NCBI GenBank assembly: GCA_943370145.1
Contig: CALRPY020000055.1
Coordinates: forward strand, 1 to 30,270
Reading direction: 5' to 3'
Length of the DNA stretch: 30,270 nucleotides
Source: Ga0077536 sp943370145
GTDB taxonomy: Bacteria; Pseudomonadota; Gammaproteobacteria; Ga0077536
Position 1 is the first letter of the stretch. Every line of letters begins with the position of its first letter. Positions 21,925 to 30,072 of the stretch are shown one piece after another. Under the pieces are notes generated by a model. The model was not told the origin of the DNA and searched no databases. It was given only the letters and a program-made list of their open reading frames with translations. The position numbers were made by a program, and so were the translations under genes.

Positions 21925-22728
21925 ATGCCAACCCGCATCGCAATCGCCGGCGCCGCCGGCCGCATGGGCCGCAGCCTGATTGAACTCGGCCGCAACATGC
22001 CCGGGCTGGCGCTCGTCGCCGCCTTCGAAGCGCCGGAGAACCCCCTGCTGGGGCAGGACGTGGGCCAGCTGGCTGGCATCGGCACGCTCGGCATTCCCCT
22101 GCGCAGCGACGCCGGGTTGACGGCTGTGGCGTTCGACGTGCTGATCGATTTCACGACGCCGGCCGCAACGCTGGCCCATCTGGAGGCCTGCGTGGGCGCC
22201 GGCCGCGCGGTCGTGGTCGGGACTACCGGCCTCGGCGCCGGCCGGGCCGCGGTCGACGCGGCCGCCCGCCATATTCCGGTCGTCTTCGCGCCGAACATGA
22301 GCGTCGGCGTCAACCTCTGCTTCAAGCTCCTCGAGCTTGCGACCCGGGTGCTCGGCGATGATTTCGACGTCGAGATCTTGGAGGCCCACCACCGGCACAA
22401 GGTCGACGCGCCGTCGGGCACGGCGGTACGCATGGGCGAAATCGTCGCCGCCGGGCTGGGCCGTGACCTTGCAAGCTGTGCCGTCTACGGTCGCCAGGGG
22501 CAGGAAGGACCGCGCGACCCGAAAACCATCGGTTTCGCGACCGTGCGCGCCGGCGAGATCGTCGGCGACCACACCGTCATGTTCGCCGGCGCGGGCGAAG
22601 TCGTCGAAATCACCCACCGGGCCGCGAACCGGGCGACCTTCGCCGGCGGTGCGCTGCGCGCCGCCCAGTGGCTGGCCGGCCAGGCGCCCGGATGCTACGA
22701 CATGCAGGACGTGCTGGGCCTGCGCTGA
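21925..22728 (+). CDS. dapB: 4-hydroxy-tetrahydrodipicolinate reductase
   Basis: A 267-aa enzyme of lysine and diaminopimelate biosynthesis; it reduces the dihydrodipicolinate intermediate with NAD(P)H. The nucleotide motif GAAGRMGRSLI is at 9-19, VVVGTTG at 96-102, and the catalytic segment EAHHRHKVDAPSGTA at about 153-167 has H155-H156 and K159. Ending VTG is followed by a short gap to the sigma factor promoter region. It may be read from the dnaJ transcript, as only 11 bp separate them. Confidence 0.97.
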   Translation: MPTRIAIAGAAGRMGRSLIELGRNMPGLALVAAFEAPENPLLGQDVGQLAGIGTLGIPLRSDAGLTAVAFDVLIDFTTPAATLAHLEACVGAGRAVVVGTTGLGAGRAAVDAAARHIPVVFAPNMSVGVNLCFKLLELATRVLGDDFDVEILEAHHRHKVDAPSGTAVRMGEIVAAGLGRDLASCAVYGRQGQEGPRDPKTIGFATVRAGEIVGDHTVMFAGAGEVVEITHRAANRATFAGGALRAAQWLAGQAPGCYDMQDVLGLR

Positions 22729-22753
22729 CCCGTTCACCCGGGGCATCCAGCGA

Positions 22754-22783
22754 TTGAACCTCGACGCCCCGGTGCGGTACTAA
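22754..22783 (+). promoter_or_regulatory. candidate promoter of the ECF sigma operon
   Basis: TTGAAC (22754-22759) and TACTAA (22778-22783), spacer 18. The GAAC core of the -35 is also typical for ECF sigma factors, so self-activation is possible, but the -10 is not diagnostic. Confidence 0.35.
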
Positions 22784-22820
22784 GCGTTCAAGGGCGCAGG
22801 GCGCCCAAGCGGAAAGCCTC

Positions 22821-23423
22821 ATGCAGCACGGGTTCACCCGGCCGGAAGCCGAACCGGTCACGGCCGCCGCCAGCGAACAGCGCGATCTGGCCTTGCTCGG
22901 CCGCATCGTCGACGGCGACCGCGCCGCCTTCGATGCGCTCTATCGACACTACTACAGCCGGCTGATGGACTTCCTGACCCGCATGCTGAACCAGCGTGAA
23001 CTGGCCGAGGAAGTCGTCAACGACACGATGTTGGCAGTGTGGACAGGCGGCGCTGCCTTCGGTGGCAGGTCCAGGGTGTCGACCTGGGTGTTCGGCATCG
23101 CGTACAAGAAGGCCCTGAAGCGCCTGGCGCGCGAGCGTCGCGGTGCGACCACGCCGTTCGATGAAGACTTCCAGCTCGAGTCCGGCACCGACCCGAGCGC
23201 CGACGTCGACGAGGCCGAATTGCAGCAACGCTTCCAGGCCGCGCTGGCCCAGCTGTCGCCGAGCCACCGCAGCGTGGTGGAACTGACTTTCCTCCTCGAA
23301 TACTCGTACGAAGAGGCGGCGGATATCGTCGGTTGCCCGGTCAACACCGTCAAAACCCGCATGTTTCACGCCCGCGCGCGACTGCGGGCGCTGCTGTCGG
23401 CCTTTCTCGGGCGTGGCAGGTGA
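22821..23423 (+). CDS. ECF-type RNA polymerase sigma factor
   Basis: A 200-aa sigma-70 family protein with only regions 2 and 4. Region 2 (about 38-105) has FDALYRHYYSRLMDFLTRMLNQRELAEEVVNDTMLAVW and STWVFGIAYKKALKRLARER; region 4 (about 138-190) has LSPSHRSVVELTFLLEYSYEEAADIVGCPVNTVKTRMFHARARLRALL with a clear HTH. A 19-residue N-terminal stretch precedes region 2. The anti-sigma gene follows 10 bp later. The stimulus is unknown; nearby genes give no firm hint. Confidence 0.93.
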   Translation: MQHGFTRPEAEPVTAAASEQRDLALLGRIVDGDRAAFDALYRHYYSRLMDFLTRMLNQRELAEEVVNDTMLAVWTGGAAFGGRSRVSTWVFGIAYKKALKRLARERRGATTPFDEDFQLESGTDPSADVDEAELQQRFQAALAQLSPSHRSVVELTFLLEYSYEEAADIVGCPVNTVKTRMFHARARLRALLSAFLGRGR

Positions 23424-23433
23424 GCGGCCGACG

Positions 23434-24105
23434 ATGAACGCGCGCGGCGGCGACGACACGAACCTGGCGGGCACCGATTTTGCCGCCCGCCATGCCGCGG
23501 CCTTCGAACTGTTGCCGTGGCTGGTCAATGGGACGCTGTCGATGGCGGAGCGGGGCGACGTGTTGTCCCACCTCGATGACTGCCTGGTGTGCCGGCGCGA
23601 GCAGGGGCGCCTGCGCGTGCTCGCGGCGCTCGTGAAGGCCCCGAGCGAGGCGCAGCGCTGCGAGGATGCGCTGCGACGGCTCCACGCCCGCATGTCGACC
23701 CGCCCGGCGGCGGGCCACGCCGTGCCGTGGGCGGCGGCGGCCGTGCTCGCGCTGGTCTTCGGCCTGGTGACGACGCTGTCGGGCAATACCGAGGCGAGCG
23801 TGGCGTGGCTCAAGAACACCGGGCTCAGCATGATGAGCCAGGCCCATGTCGTGGACAGCTCCTCGCCCGCAATCCGCGCGCACCTGGTCTTCTACGACAA
23901 CATCACGGAGCGCCAGCTCCGGGCGCTGTTGCTGTCGGTCGGCGCAGATCTCATCGAAGGGCCGACGGCCGGCGGCGTCTACACCATCGCGTTCGCGCAT
24001 GCCGACACCTCACTGGCGGTCGATGCGGCGCTGAGCGAACTGCGTCACTCGCGGCGTGTCGTGTACGCCGAACCGCTGCTGCCGACGTCGGTGGCGGACT
24101 GGTAG
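23434..24105 (+). CDS. membrane anti-sigma factor with zinc finger
   Basis: A 223-aa protein. The cytoplasmic part has the zinc-binding ZAS motif HLDDCLVC (H46, C50, C53), which holds ECF sigma factors inactive. One membrane helix follows at about 97-115 (VPWAAAAVLALVFGLVTTL). The periplasmic part (about 120-223) includes RAHLVFYDNITERQLRALLLSVGADLIEGPTAGGVYTIAFAHADTSLAVDAALSELRHSRRVVYAEPLLP, which resembles the ferredoxin-like propeptide domain found ahead of subtilase-type proteases. I chose ATG 23434 (AGGTGA 10 bases upstream, overlapping the sigma stop); GTG 23413 lacks a ribosome site. It probably senses an envelope signal and releases the sigma factor. Confidence 0.85.
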   Translation: MNARGGDDTNLAGTDFAARHAAAFELLPWLVNGTLSMAERGDVLSHLDDCLVCRREQGRLRVLAALVKAPSEAQRCEDALRRLHARMSTRPAAGHAVPWAAAAVLALVFGLVTTLSGNTEASVAWLKNTGLSMMSQAHVVDSSSPAIRAHLVFYDNITERQLRALLLSVGADLIEGPTAGGVYTIAFAHADTSLAVDAALSELRHSRRVVYAEPLLPTSVADW

Positions 24106-24180
24106 GGCCGCTTTCTATACAAGCCCGGCGACGGTTGTTATCGTGGCGCCGCCCGGCACGCGGGCGCACAGGCAGGCAGC

Positions 24181-25155
24181 ATGGCAAAACTCAGGGCAGC
24201 GGTGATCGGGGTCGGTTATCTCGGCAACTTCCACGCCCACAAGTACCATGAGCTGCCGCAAGTCGAACTCGTCGCCGTCGTCGACACCGATGGCGAGCGC
24301 GCGGCCGAAGTCGCGCGCAAATACGGGGTCGTGTCGGCCAGCGACTATGGTCCACTGCTGGCGGGACTCGACGTGGTGTCGATCGTCACGCCGCCCGCGA
24401 CCCACTTCGAAATCGCCCGCCGCTGTCTCGAGGCCGGCGTGCACACGCTGGTCGAAAAACCTGTCACGGAGACGGTTGCACAGGCCGAAGCCCTGATCGA
24501 ACTGGCCCGTGCCAACGGGCTCGTGTTCCAGGTCGGGCACCTCGAACGGTTCAATCCGGCGGTGCTCGCGCTGCGGCCACTGCTCGCGAACCCGACCCGT
24601 ATCGAGGCGCGCCGGATGGCCGTCTACAAGCAGCGTGGCACCGAGGTCGACGTCGTGCTCGACATGATGATTCACGACATCGACATCGTGTTGAGCCTCG
24701 TCGACAGCGAGGTGACGGCCATCGAGGCCTCCGGCGCGATTGTCGTCAGCGGCGACATCGACCTTGCGCAGGCGACGCTCCGCTTCGCCAACGGCTGCGT
24801 CGCCGAGCTGGCCGCCAGCCGGGTGAACCTCGAGCCCGTGCGCGCGATGACCGTCGAGCAGCCGCACAGCTACATCACGGTCGACTTCGCGAACCACGCG
24901 CTGCTGATCAGCCCGGTCGAGGCCGGCGGGCGCCGCGGCGCGCCGCGCGACGCGTCGATCGAGACACTGTCGCTGACGCGCAGCGACGCGCTGATGGACG
25001 AAATCCGCTCCTTCGTCAGCGCCGTCGGCGAGGGTCGCTCACCGGCGGTGTCCGGCGAGGACGGCAAACGCGCCCTCGCGGTCGCGGTCGCGATCAGCCA
25101 GGCGATTCACCGCAAGCTGGCGCTCGAAACGCCACCGCGCGCCGAGCGCGGCTGA
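24181..25155 (+). CDS. Gfo/Idh/MocA-family oxidoreductase (GnnA-like)
   Basis: A 324-aa NAD(P)-dependent sugar dehydrogenase. The Rossmann motif VIGVGYLGNFHAHKY is at 8-22, EKPVT at 92-96 and the helix DMMIHDIDIVLSL (161-173) with the family His. The segment QVGHLERFNPAVLAL is typical of the GnnA-like subgroup, of which the studied member oxidises UDP-GlcNAc at C3 so that an amino-sugar (UDP-GlcNAc3N) can be made for lipid A. GnnA is usually found near lpxA/lpxB, with the aminotransferase GnnB; neither is here, so the substrate is uncertain. It starts 75 bp after the anti-sigma gene and converges with the Rieske gene. Confidence 0.85.
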   Translation: MAKLRAAVIGVGYLGNFHAHKYHELPQVELVAVVDTDGERAAEVARKYGVVSASDYGPLLAGLDVVSIVTPPATHFEIARRCLEAGVHTLVEKPVTETVAQAEALIELARANGLVFQVGHLERFNPAVLALRPLLANPTRIEARRMAVYKQRGTEVDVVLDMMIHDIDIVLSLVDSEVTAIEASGAIVVSGDIDLAQATLRFANGCVAELAASRVNLEPVRAMTVEQPHSYITVDFANHALLISPVEAGGRRGAPRDASIETLSLTRSDALMDEIRSFVSAVGEGRSPAVSGEDGKRALAVAVAISQAIHRKLALETPPRAERG

Positions 25156-25160
25156 ACCCG

Positions 25161-25526
25161 TCAGCGCCGGCCCAGCGCGCTGGTCGGCAGTTTTTCCACG
25201 TCCCGGATCACGAGCGCTGGTGCCGAGTCGGCGCAGCGGCCGAGTTCGACGAGCCGGCTGCCCCGGCAGGGGCCGGCAACGCACACCCCGCTCGACGGCT
25301 CGAACAGCGCGCCATGCATGGAGCACAGCAGGTAATCGCCGGTGTAGTCGAGGAAATCGTCCGGCCGCCAGTCGAGACGGACGCCCGCATGCGGGCAACT
25401 GTTGAGATAGGCCCTGACCATGCCCCCGGCACGGACGAGGATGACCGGCAGCGCCCGCGCGCCGTCGCCGAGGTTGCGGCCGACCGGCCGGCCCTCCGGA
25501 ATGTTGGTGTCCAGCGTTGCGTCCAT
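25161..25526 (-). CDS. small Rieske [2Fe-2S] protein
   Basis: A 121-aa protein with one Rieske domain. The two cluster motifs are CPHAG (C44, H46) and CSMHG (C68, H71), 22 residues apart. The domain is of the ferredoxin type used by oxygenases or nitrite reductases and there is no membrane helix. ATG 25526 was chosen because upstream codons look non-coding (they cross the carA promoter region). It ends 5 bp from the convergent oxidoreductase gene and diverges from carA. The electron partner cannot be told from the context. Confidence 0.85.
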   Translation of the reverse strand: MDATLDTNIPEGRPVGRNLGDGARALPVILVRAGGMVRAYLNSCPHAGVRLDWRPDDFLDYTGDYLLCSMHGALFEPSSGVCVAGPCRGSRLVELGRCADSAPALVIRDVEKLPTSALGRR

Positions 25527-25605
25527 CGCGGTTTCAGCCTCCCATCGAAGATTTTCCCGACATATATCGCAGTGCAAAATCTTTCCCTCCGCGCCCACGG
25601 TCGAG

Positions 25606-25611
25606 TACAAT
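25606..25611 (+). promoter_or_regulatory. candidate -10 of the carAB promoter
   Basis: TACAAT (5 of 6 to TATAAT) at 25606-25611, in the 152-bp gap between the divergent Rieske and carA genes. The -35 area is poor. Initiation near 25618 would put the hairpin at 25629-25660 at the very start of the message. Confidence 0.55.
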
Positions 25612-25628
25612 GCGGGCCACTTCAAGCG

Positions 25629-25660
25629 CGGGAACTGCCCACAGGTCGTTCCCGTTTTTT
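25629..25660 (+). terminator. terminator-like hairpin in the carA leader
   Basis: CGGGAAC (25629-25635) pairs with GTTCCCG (25648-25654) with a 12-base loop, followed by TTTTTT (25655-25660). It has the form of an intrinsic terminator, with carA starting only 18 bp beyond. It could be an attenuator for pyrimidine or arginine control, or end an upstream RNA. Confidence 0.65.
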
Positions 25661-25678
25661 ATGTCGGAAAGAAGCAAC

Positions 25679-26818
25679 GTGACAGCCCCGGCACTCCTAG
25701 CACTAGCAGACGGGACGATTTTTCACGGCTCCGCTATCGGCGCGAGCGGCTATGCCGTTGGCGAGGTGGTGTTCAACACCGCGATGACGGGCTACCAGGA
25801 AATCCTGACCGATCCATCCTACGACCAGCAACTCGTCACGCTGACCTATCCGCACATTGGAAATGTCGGCACCAACGATCTCGACTGCGAGGCCCACCGG
25901 GTGTTCGCCGCGGGCCTCGTGATTCGGGACGCCTCGCTCTCGGTCAGCAACTTCCGCTCGCAGCGGGACCTTGGCGCCTACCTGCGCGGGCAGAACGTGG
26001 TCGCCATCGCCGAAATAGACACCCGCAGGCTCACGCGGATCCTGCGCGACCGCGGCGCCCAGAACGGATGCATCGCGGCCGGACCGGACATCAGCGTCGA
26101 GGCGGCGCTGGCCCGGGCCCGTGAGTTCCCGGGCCTCAACGGCATGGACCTCGCCCGGCATGTCACGGCCGAGCGCCCCTATGTCTGGCGCGAAGGTTCG
26201 TGGACGCTCGACGGCAACCACCACCGGCAGGCGGATGGCGCTCCGCAGTGGCGCGTCGTCGCCTTCGACTACGGCGTGAAGCGCAACATCCTGCGCCTGC
26301 TGGCCGACCGCGGCTGCGAAGTTCACGTGCTGCCCGCCACCGCAACCGCGGCGGACTGCCTTGCGCTGCAGCCGGACGGCATCTTCCTGTCCAATGGCCC
26401 TGGCGATCCCGCACCCTGCGATTACGCCATCGCGGCCATCCGTGAACTGCTGGGCAGCGGCATCCCGATTTTCGGCATCTGCCTCGGCCATCAGTTGCTG
26501 GGCCTCGCCTGCGGTGCGCAGTCGGTGAAGATGAAGTTCGGTCACCACGGCGCCAACCACCCGGTGCAGGACCTGCGCAGCGGCAAGGTGTACATCACCA
26601 GCCAGAACCACGGTTTCGCGATCGACGAGGCCACGCTGCCGGACACGCTGGTCGCGACGCACCGTTCGCTGTTCGACGGCTCGCTGCAGGGCATCTCGCA
26701 TTCCCGTGTCCCCGCCTTCAGCTTCCAGGGCCACCCTGAAGCGAGCCCTGGGCCGCACGACATCGGTTATCTCTTCGACCAGTTCATCGATCTGATGCGT
26801 CGCCATCGGTCATCCTGA
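25679..26818 (+). CDS. carA: carbamoyl-phosphate synthase small subunit
   Basis: A 379-aa glutaminase subunit; it frees ammonia from glutamine for carbamoyl phosphate, the precursor of arginine and pyrimidines. The N-terminal domain (GEVVFNTAMTGYQEILTDPSY) and the class I amidotransferase triad Cys268 (GICLGHQLLG), His352 and Glu354 (GHPEASPG) are all present. I chose GTG 25679 because it gives the family N-terminus (ALLALADGTIFHG); ATG 25661 abuts the T-run of the hairpin and lacks a ribosome site. carB follows 22 bp later. Confidence 0.97.
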   Translation: MTAPALLALADGTIFHGSAIGASGYAVGEVVFNTAMTGYQEILTDPSYDQQLVTLTYPHIGNVGTNDLDCEAHRVFAAGLVIRDASLSVSNFRSQRDLGAYLRGQNVVAIAEIDTRRLTRILRDRGAQNGCIAAGPDISVEAALARAREFPGLNGMDLARHVTAERPYVWREGSWTLDGNHHRQADGAPQWRVVAFDYGVKRNILRLLADRGCEVHVLPATATAADCLALQPDGIFLSNGPGDPAPCDYAIAAIRELLGSGIPIFGICLGHQLLGLACGAQSVKMKFGHHGANHPVQDLRSGKVYITSQNHGFAIDEATLPDTLVATHRSLFDGSLQGISHSRVPAFSFQGHPEASPGPHDIGYLFDQFIDLMRRHRSS

Positions 26819-26840
26819 AGACGCAGCGCGGACAGCACTG

Positions 26841-29800
26841 ATGCCCAAGCGTACAGACATCAAAACCATCCTGGTGATAGGGGCCGGCCCAATCGTCATC
26901 GGCCAGGCCTGTGAATTCGACTACTCCGGCACCCAGGCCTGCAAGGCGCTGCGCAAGGACGGCTATCGCATCGTGCTGGTGAACTCGAACCCGGCCACGA
27001 TCATGACCGACCCCGACACGGCCGATGCGACCTACATCGAACCGGTGCGCTGGCAGACCGTCGAGAAGATTATCGAGCAGGAGCGGCCGGACGCGATCCT
27101 GCCGACGATGGGCGGCCAGACCGCGCTGAACTGCGCGCTCGATCTCTCGCGCGAGGGCGTGCTCGAACGTTACGGCGTGAAGCTGATCGGCGCCTCCGAG
27201 CGCGCGATCGAGATGGCCGAGGACCGTGAGAAGTTCCGCGAGGCGATGACGCGCATCGGCCTTGCCTCGCCGCGCTCCTTCGTCGCGCACAGCCTCGAGG
27301 AGGCCGAACGCCACCAGCTCGAACTCGGCTATCCGACCGTCATCCGCCCGTCCTTCACGCTGGGCGGCACCGGCGGTGGCATCGCATTCAATCGCGAGGA
27401 ATTCGCCGAAATCTGCACGCGCGGGCTCGATGCCTCGCCGACGCATGAAGTCCTGATCGAGGAATCCGTGCTCGGCTGGAAAGAGTACGAGATGGAAGTC
27501 GTGCGCGACCGCAACGACAACTGCATCATCATCTGCTCGATCGAGAACCTCGACCCGATGGGTATCCACACGGGCGACTCGATCACCGTCGCGCCGGCGC
27601 AGACGCTCACCGACAAGGAATACCAGCTGCTGCGCAACGCCTCGATCGCCGTGCTGCGCGAGATCGGTGTCGAGACCGGCGGGTCCAACGTGCAGTTCGC
27701 GATCAATCCCGACGACGGCCGCATGCTCGTCATCGAGATGAATCCGCGCGTGTCGCGCTCGTCGGCACTTGCATCGAAGGCCACCGGTTTCCCGATCGCG
27801 AAGGTGGCGGCCAAGCTGGCCGTCGGTTACACGCTGGACGAACTCGCGAACGAGATCACCGGCGGCGCCACCCCGGCCTCGTTCGAGCCCACGATCGACT
27901 ACGTCGTCACCAAGATCCCGCGGTTCACCTTCGAGAAATTCCCGCAGGCGCAGGATCGCCTGACCACGCAGATGAAGTCGGTCGGTGAGGTGATGGCGAT
28001 GGGCCGCACCTTCCAGGAATCGTTCCAGAAGGCGCTGCGCGGCCTCGAAACCGGCGCGACCGGCCTCGACGAGAAATTCCGTCCGGGCGAGAAACTCGAC
28101 CAGGCCAAGCTCGTGCGCGAACTCAGCGTCGCGGGTTCCGAGCGCATCTGGTTCGTCGGCGACGCTTTTCGCCATGGCATGAGCCTCGAGGAAGTCCACC
28201 AGCTGACACGCATCGACCCGTGGTTCCTGACGCAGATCGAAGACCTGCTGCGCGAGGAGGCCGCGATCCGCGGCGGCGGTATCGGGGCGCTGGACGGTGA
28301 CGTGCTGCGGCGCCTGAAGCGCAAGGGTTTCTCCGACGCGCGCCTTGCGAAGGTCACCGGGGTTGCGGAGGACGAGGTGCGCGCCGCGCGCCATGCGCGC
28401 GGGATCCGCCCGGTCTACAAGCGGGTCGACTCCTGCGCCGCGGAATTCGATGCGACGACTGCTTACCTCTACTCGACCTACGAAGAGGAATGCGAGGCGC
28501 GGCCGACGAACAACCAGAAGATCGTCATTCTCGGCGGCGGCCCGAACCGTATCGGCCAGGGTATCGAGTTCGACTACTGCTGCGTGCAGGCCGCCTACGC
28601 GATGCAGGAAGCGGGCTATGAATCGATCATGGTCAACTGCAATCCGGAAACGGTGTCCACCGACTACGACACCGCGGACCGGCTCTACTTCGAGCCCCTG
28701 ACCCTCGAGGACGTGCTCGAGATCGTCGCGGTCGAGCGTCCTAAGGGCGTGATCGTGCAGTTTGGCGGCCAGACGCCGCTCAAGCTCGCGCGCGCGCTTG
28801 CCGCGGCCGGCGTGCCGATTGTCGGCACCAGCCCGGACTCCATCGATCTCGCCGAGGATCGCGAGCGGTTCCAGCAGTTCCTGTCCCAGGTCGGGCTGCT
28901 GCAGCCGCCCAATCGCACAGCCCGCTCGCCCGAGGCCGCGCTCGCGGCGGCGGCCGAAATCGGCTATCCGCTGGTCGTGCGTCCGTCATACGTGCTGGGT
29001 GGCCGCGCGATGGAAATCGTCTACAACGAAGCCGCGCTGTCGACCTACATGCGCCAGGCCGTGCAGGTCTCGAACGATTCGCCGGTGCTGCTCGATCGCT
29101 ACCTCGACCACGCGATCGAGGTCGACGTCGACGCGCTGTGCGACGGCGAGAACGTGCTGATCGGCGGCATCATGGAGCACATCGAGCAGGCCGGTATCCA
29201 CTCCGGCGACTCGGCCTGCGCGCTGCCGCCGCACACACTGTCGGCGGCGACGCAGGATGCGCTGCGCGAGCAGATTGCCACGATGGCGCGCGGCCTCGGC
29301 GTCGTCGGACTCATGAATACGCAGTTCGCCATCCAGGACGACCGCATCTACGTGCTCGAGGTCAATCCGCGCGCGTCGCGCACCGTGCCCTTCGTTTCGA
29401 AGGCGATTGGCATCCCGCTGGCCAAGCTCGCCGCAAAGTGCATGGTCGGTCTCTCGCTGCCGCAACTGGGCGCGACGCAGGAGCGCGTGCCGGACTACTA
29501 CTCGGTCAAGGAAGCGGTGTTCCCGTTCGCGAAGTTCCAGGGCGTCGACCCGCTGCTGGGACCGGAAATGAAGTCGACCGGCGAAGTCATGGGCGTGGGC
29601 GATACCTTCGGCGAAGCGTTCGCGAAGTCGCAGCAGGCCGCGGGAATGACCCTGCCGTCCGGCGGCACCGCCTTCGTCAGCGTCCGCGAAGCCGACAAGC
29701 CGGCGGCCGTGGAACTCGCGCGCCGCCTGACCGCCGCGGGCTTCAGGATCGTGGCGACGCGTGGCACTTCGCGCACGCTGGCCGCTGCCGGCGTCGAATG

Positions 29801-30062
29801 CCAGACCGTCAACAAGGTGCTCGAAGGCCAGCCGCATATCGTCGACATGATCAAGAACGGCGCCATCGATTTCATCGTCAACACCACCGAGGGTGAACAG
29901 GCCATCGCGGATTCCTTCACGATTCGTCGCAGTGCCCTCCAGCACAAGATTGCCTACACTACGACCATGGCCGGCGCGACCGCCGCGGTGATGGCGCTGG
30001 AGGAAAATGGCGAAGAGCGCGTCCGCTGTCTGCAGGCGCTGCATCAGCGAATTGCCGGGTGA
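26841..30062 (+). CDS. carB: carbamoyl-phosphate synthase large subunit
   Basis: A 1073-aa synthetase with two homologous halves. KTILVIGAGPIVIGQACEFDYSGTQACKAL (about 9-38) and QKIVILGGGPNRIGQGIEFDYCCVQAAYAM (about 557-586) start the two halves, each with an ATP-grasp domain. The first makes carboxy phosphate and carbamate, the second phosphorylates carbamate. A C-terminal MGS-like domain (about 935-1073) is the allosteric site for UMP and ornithine in the E. coli enzyme. The full length matches the family. It forms an operon with carA, and greA follows after 10 bp. Confidence 0.98.
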   Translation: MPKRTDIKTILVIGAGPIVIGQACEFDYSGTQACKALRKDGYRIVLVNSNPATIMTDPDTADATYIEPVRWQTVEKIIEQERPDAILPTMGGQTALNCALDLSREGVLERYGVKLIGASERAIEMAEDREKFREAMTRIGLASPRSFVAHSLEEAERHQLELGYPTVIRPSFTLGGTGGGIAFNREEFAEICTRGLDASPTHEVLIEESVLGWKEYEMEVVRDRNDNCIIICSIENLDPMGIHTGDSITVAPAQTLTDKEYQLLRNASIAVLREIGVETGGSNVQFAINPDDGRMLVIEMNPRVSRSSALASKATGFPIAKVAAKLAVGYTLDELANEITGGATPASFEPTIDYVVTKIPRFTFEKFPQAQDRLTTQMKSVGEVMAMGRTFQESFQKALRGLETGATGLDEKFRPGEKLDQAKLVRELSVAGSERIWFVGDAFRHGMSLEEVHQLTRIDPWFLTQIEDLLREEAAIRGGGIGALDGDVLRRLKRKGFSDARLAKVTGVAEDEVRAARHARGIRPVYKRVDSCAAEFDATTAYLYSTYEEECEARPTNNQKIVILGGGPNRIGQGIEFDYCCVQAAYAMQEAGYESIMVNCNPETVSTDYDTADRLYFEPLTLEDVLEIVAVERPKGVIVQFGGQTPLKLARALAAAGVPIVGTSPDSIDLAEDRERFQQFLSQVGLLQPPNRTARSPEAALAAAAEIGYPLVVRPSYVLGGRAMEIVYNEAALSTYMRQAVQVSNDSPVLLDRYLDHAIEVDVDALCDGENVLIGGIMEHIEQAGIHSGDSACALPPHTLSAATQDALREQIATMARGLGVVGLMNTQFAIQDDRIYVLEVNPRASRTVPFVSKAIGIPLAKLAAKCMVGLSLPQLGATQERVPDYYSVKEAVFPFAKFQGVDPLLGPEMKSTGEVMGVGDTFGEAFAKSQQAAGMTLPSGGTAFVSVREADKPAAVELARRLTAAGFRIVATRGTSRTLAAAGVECQTVNKVLEGQPHIVDMIKNGAIDFIVNTTEGEQAIADSFTIRRSALQHKIAYTTTMAGATAAVMALEENGEERVRCLQALHQRIAG

Positions 30063-30072
30063 ATGAACGCCG

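Noticed and set aside
26784..28394. 536-codon open frame antisense to carB
   Set aside because: A shadow of carB caused by GC-rich third positions; the translation is low-complexity and unlike any family I know.
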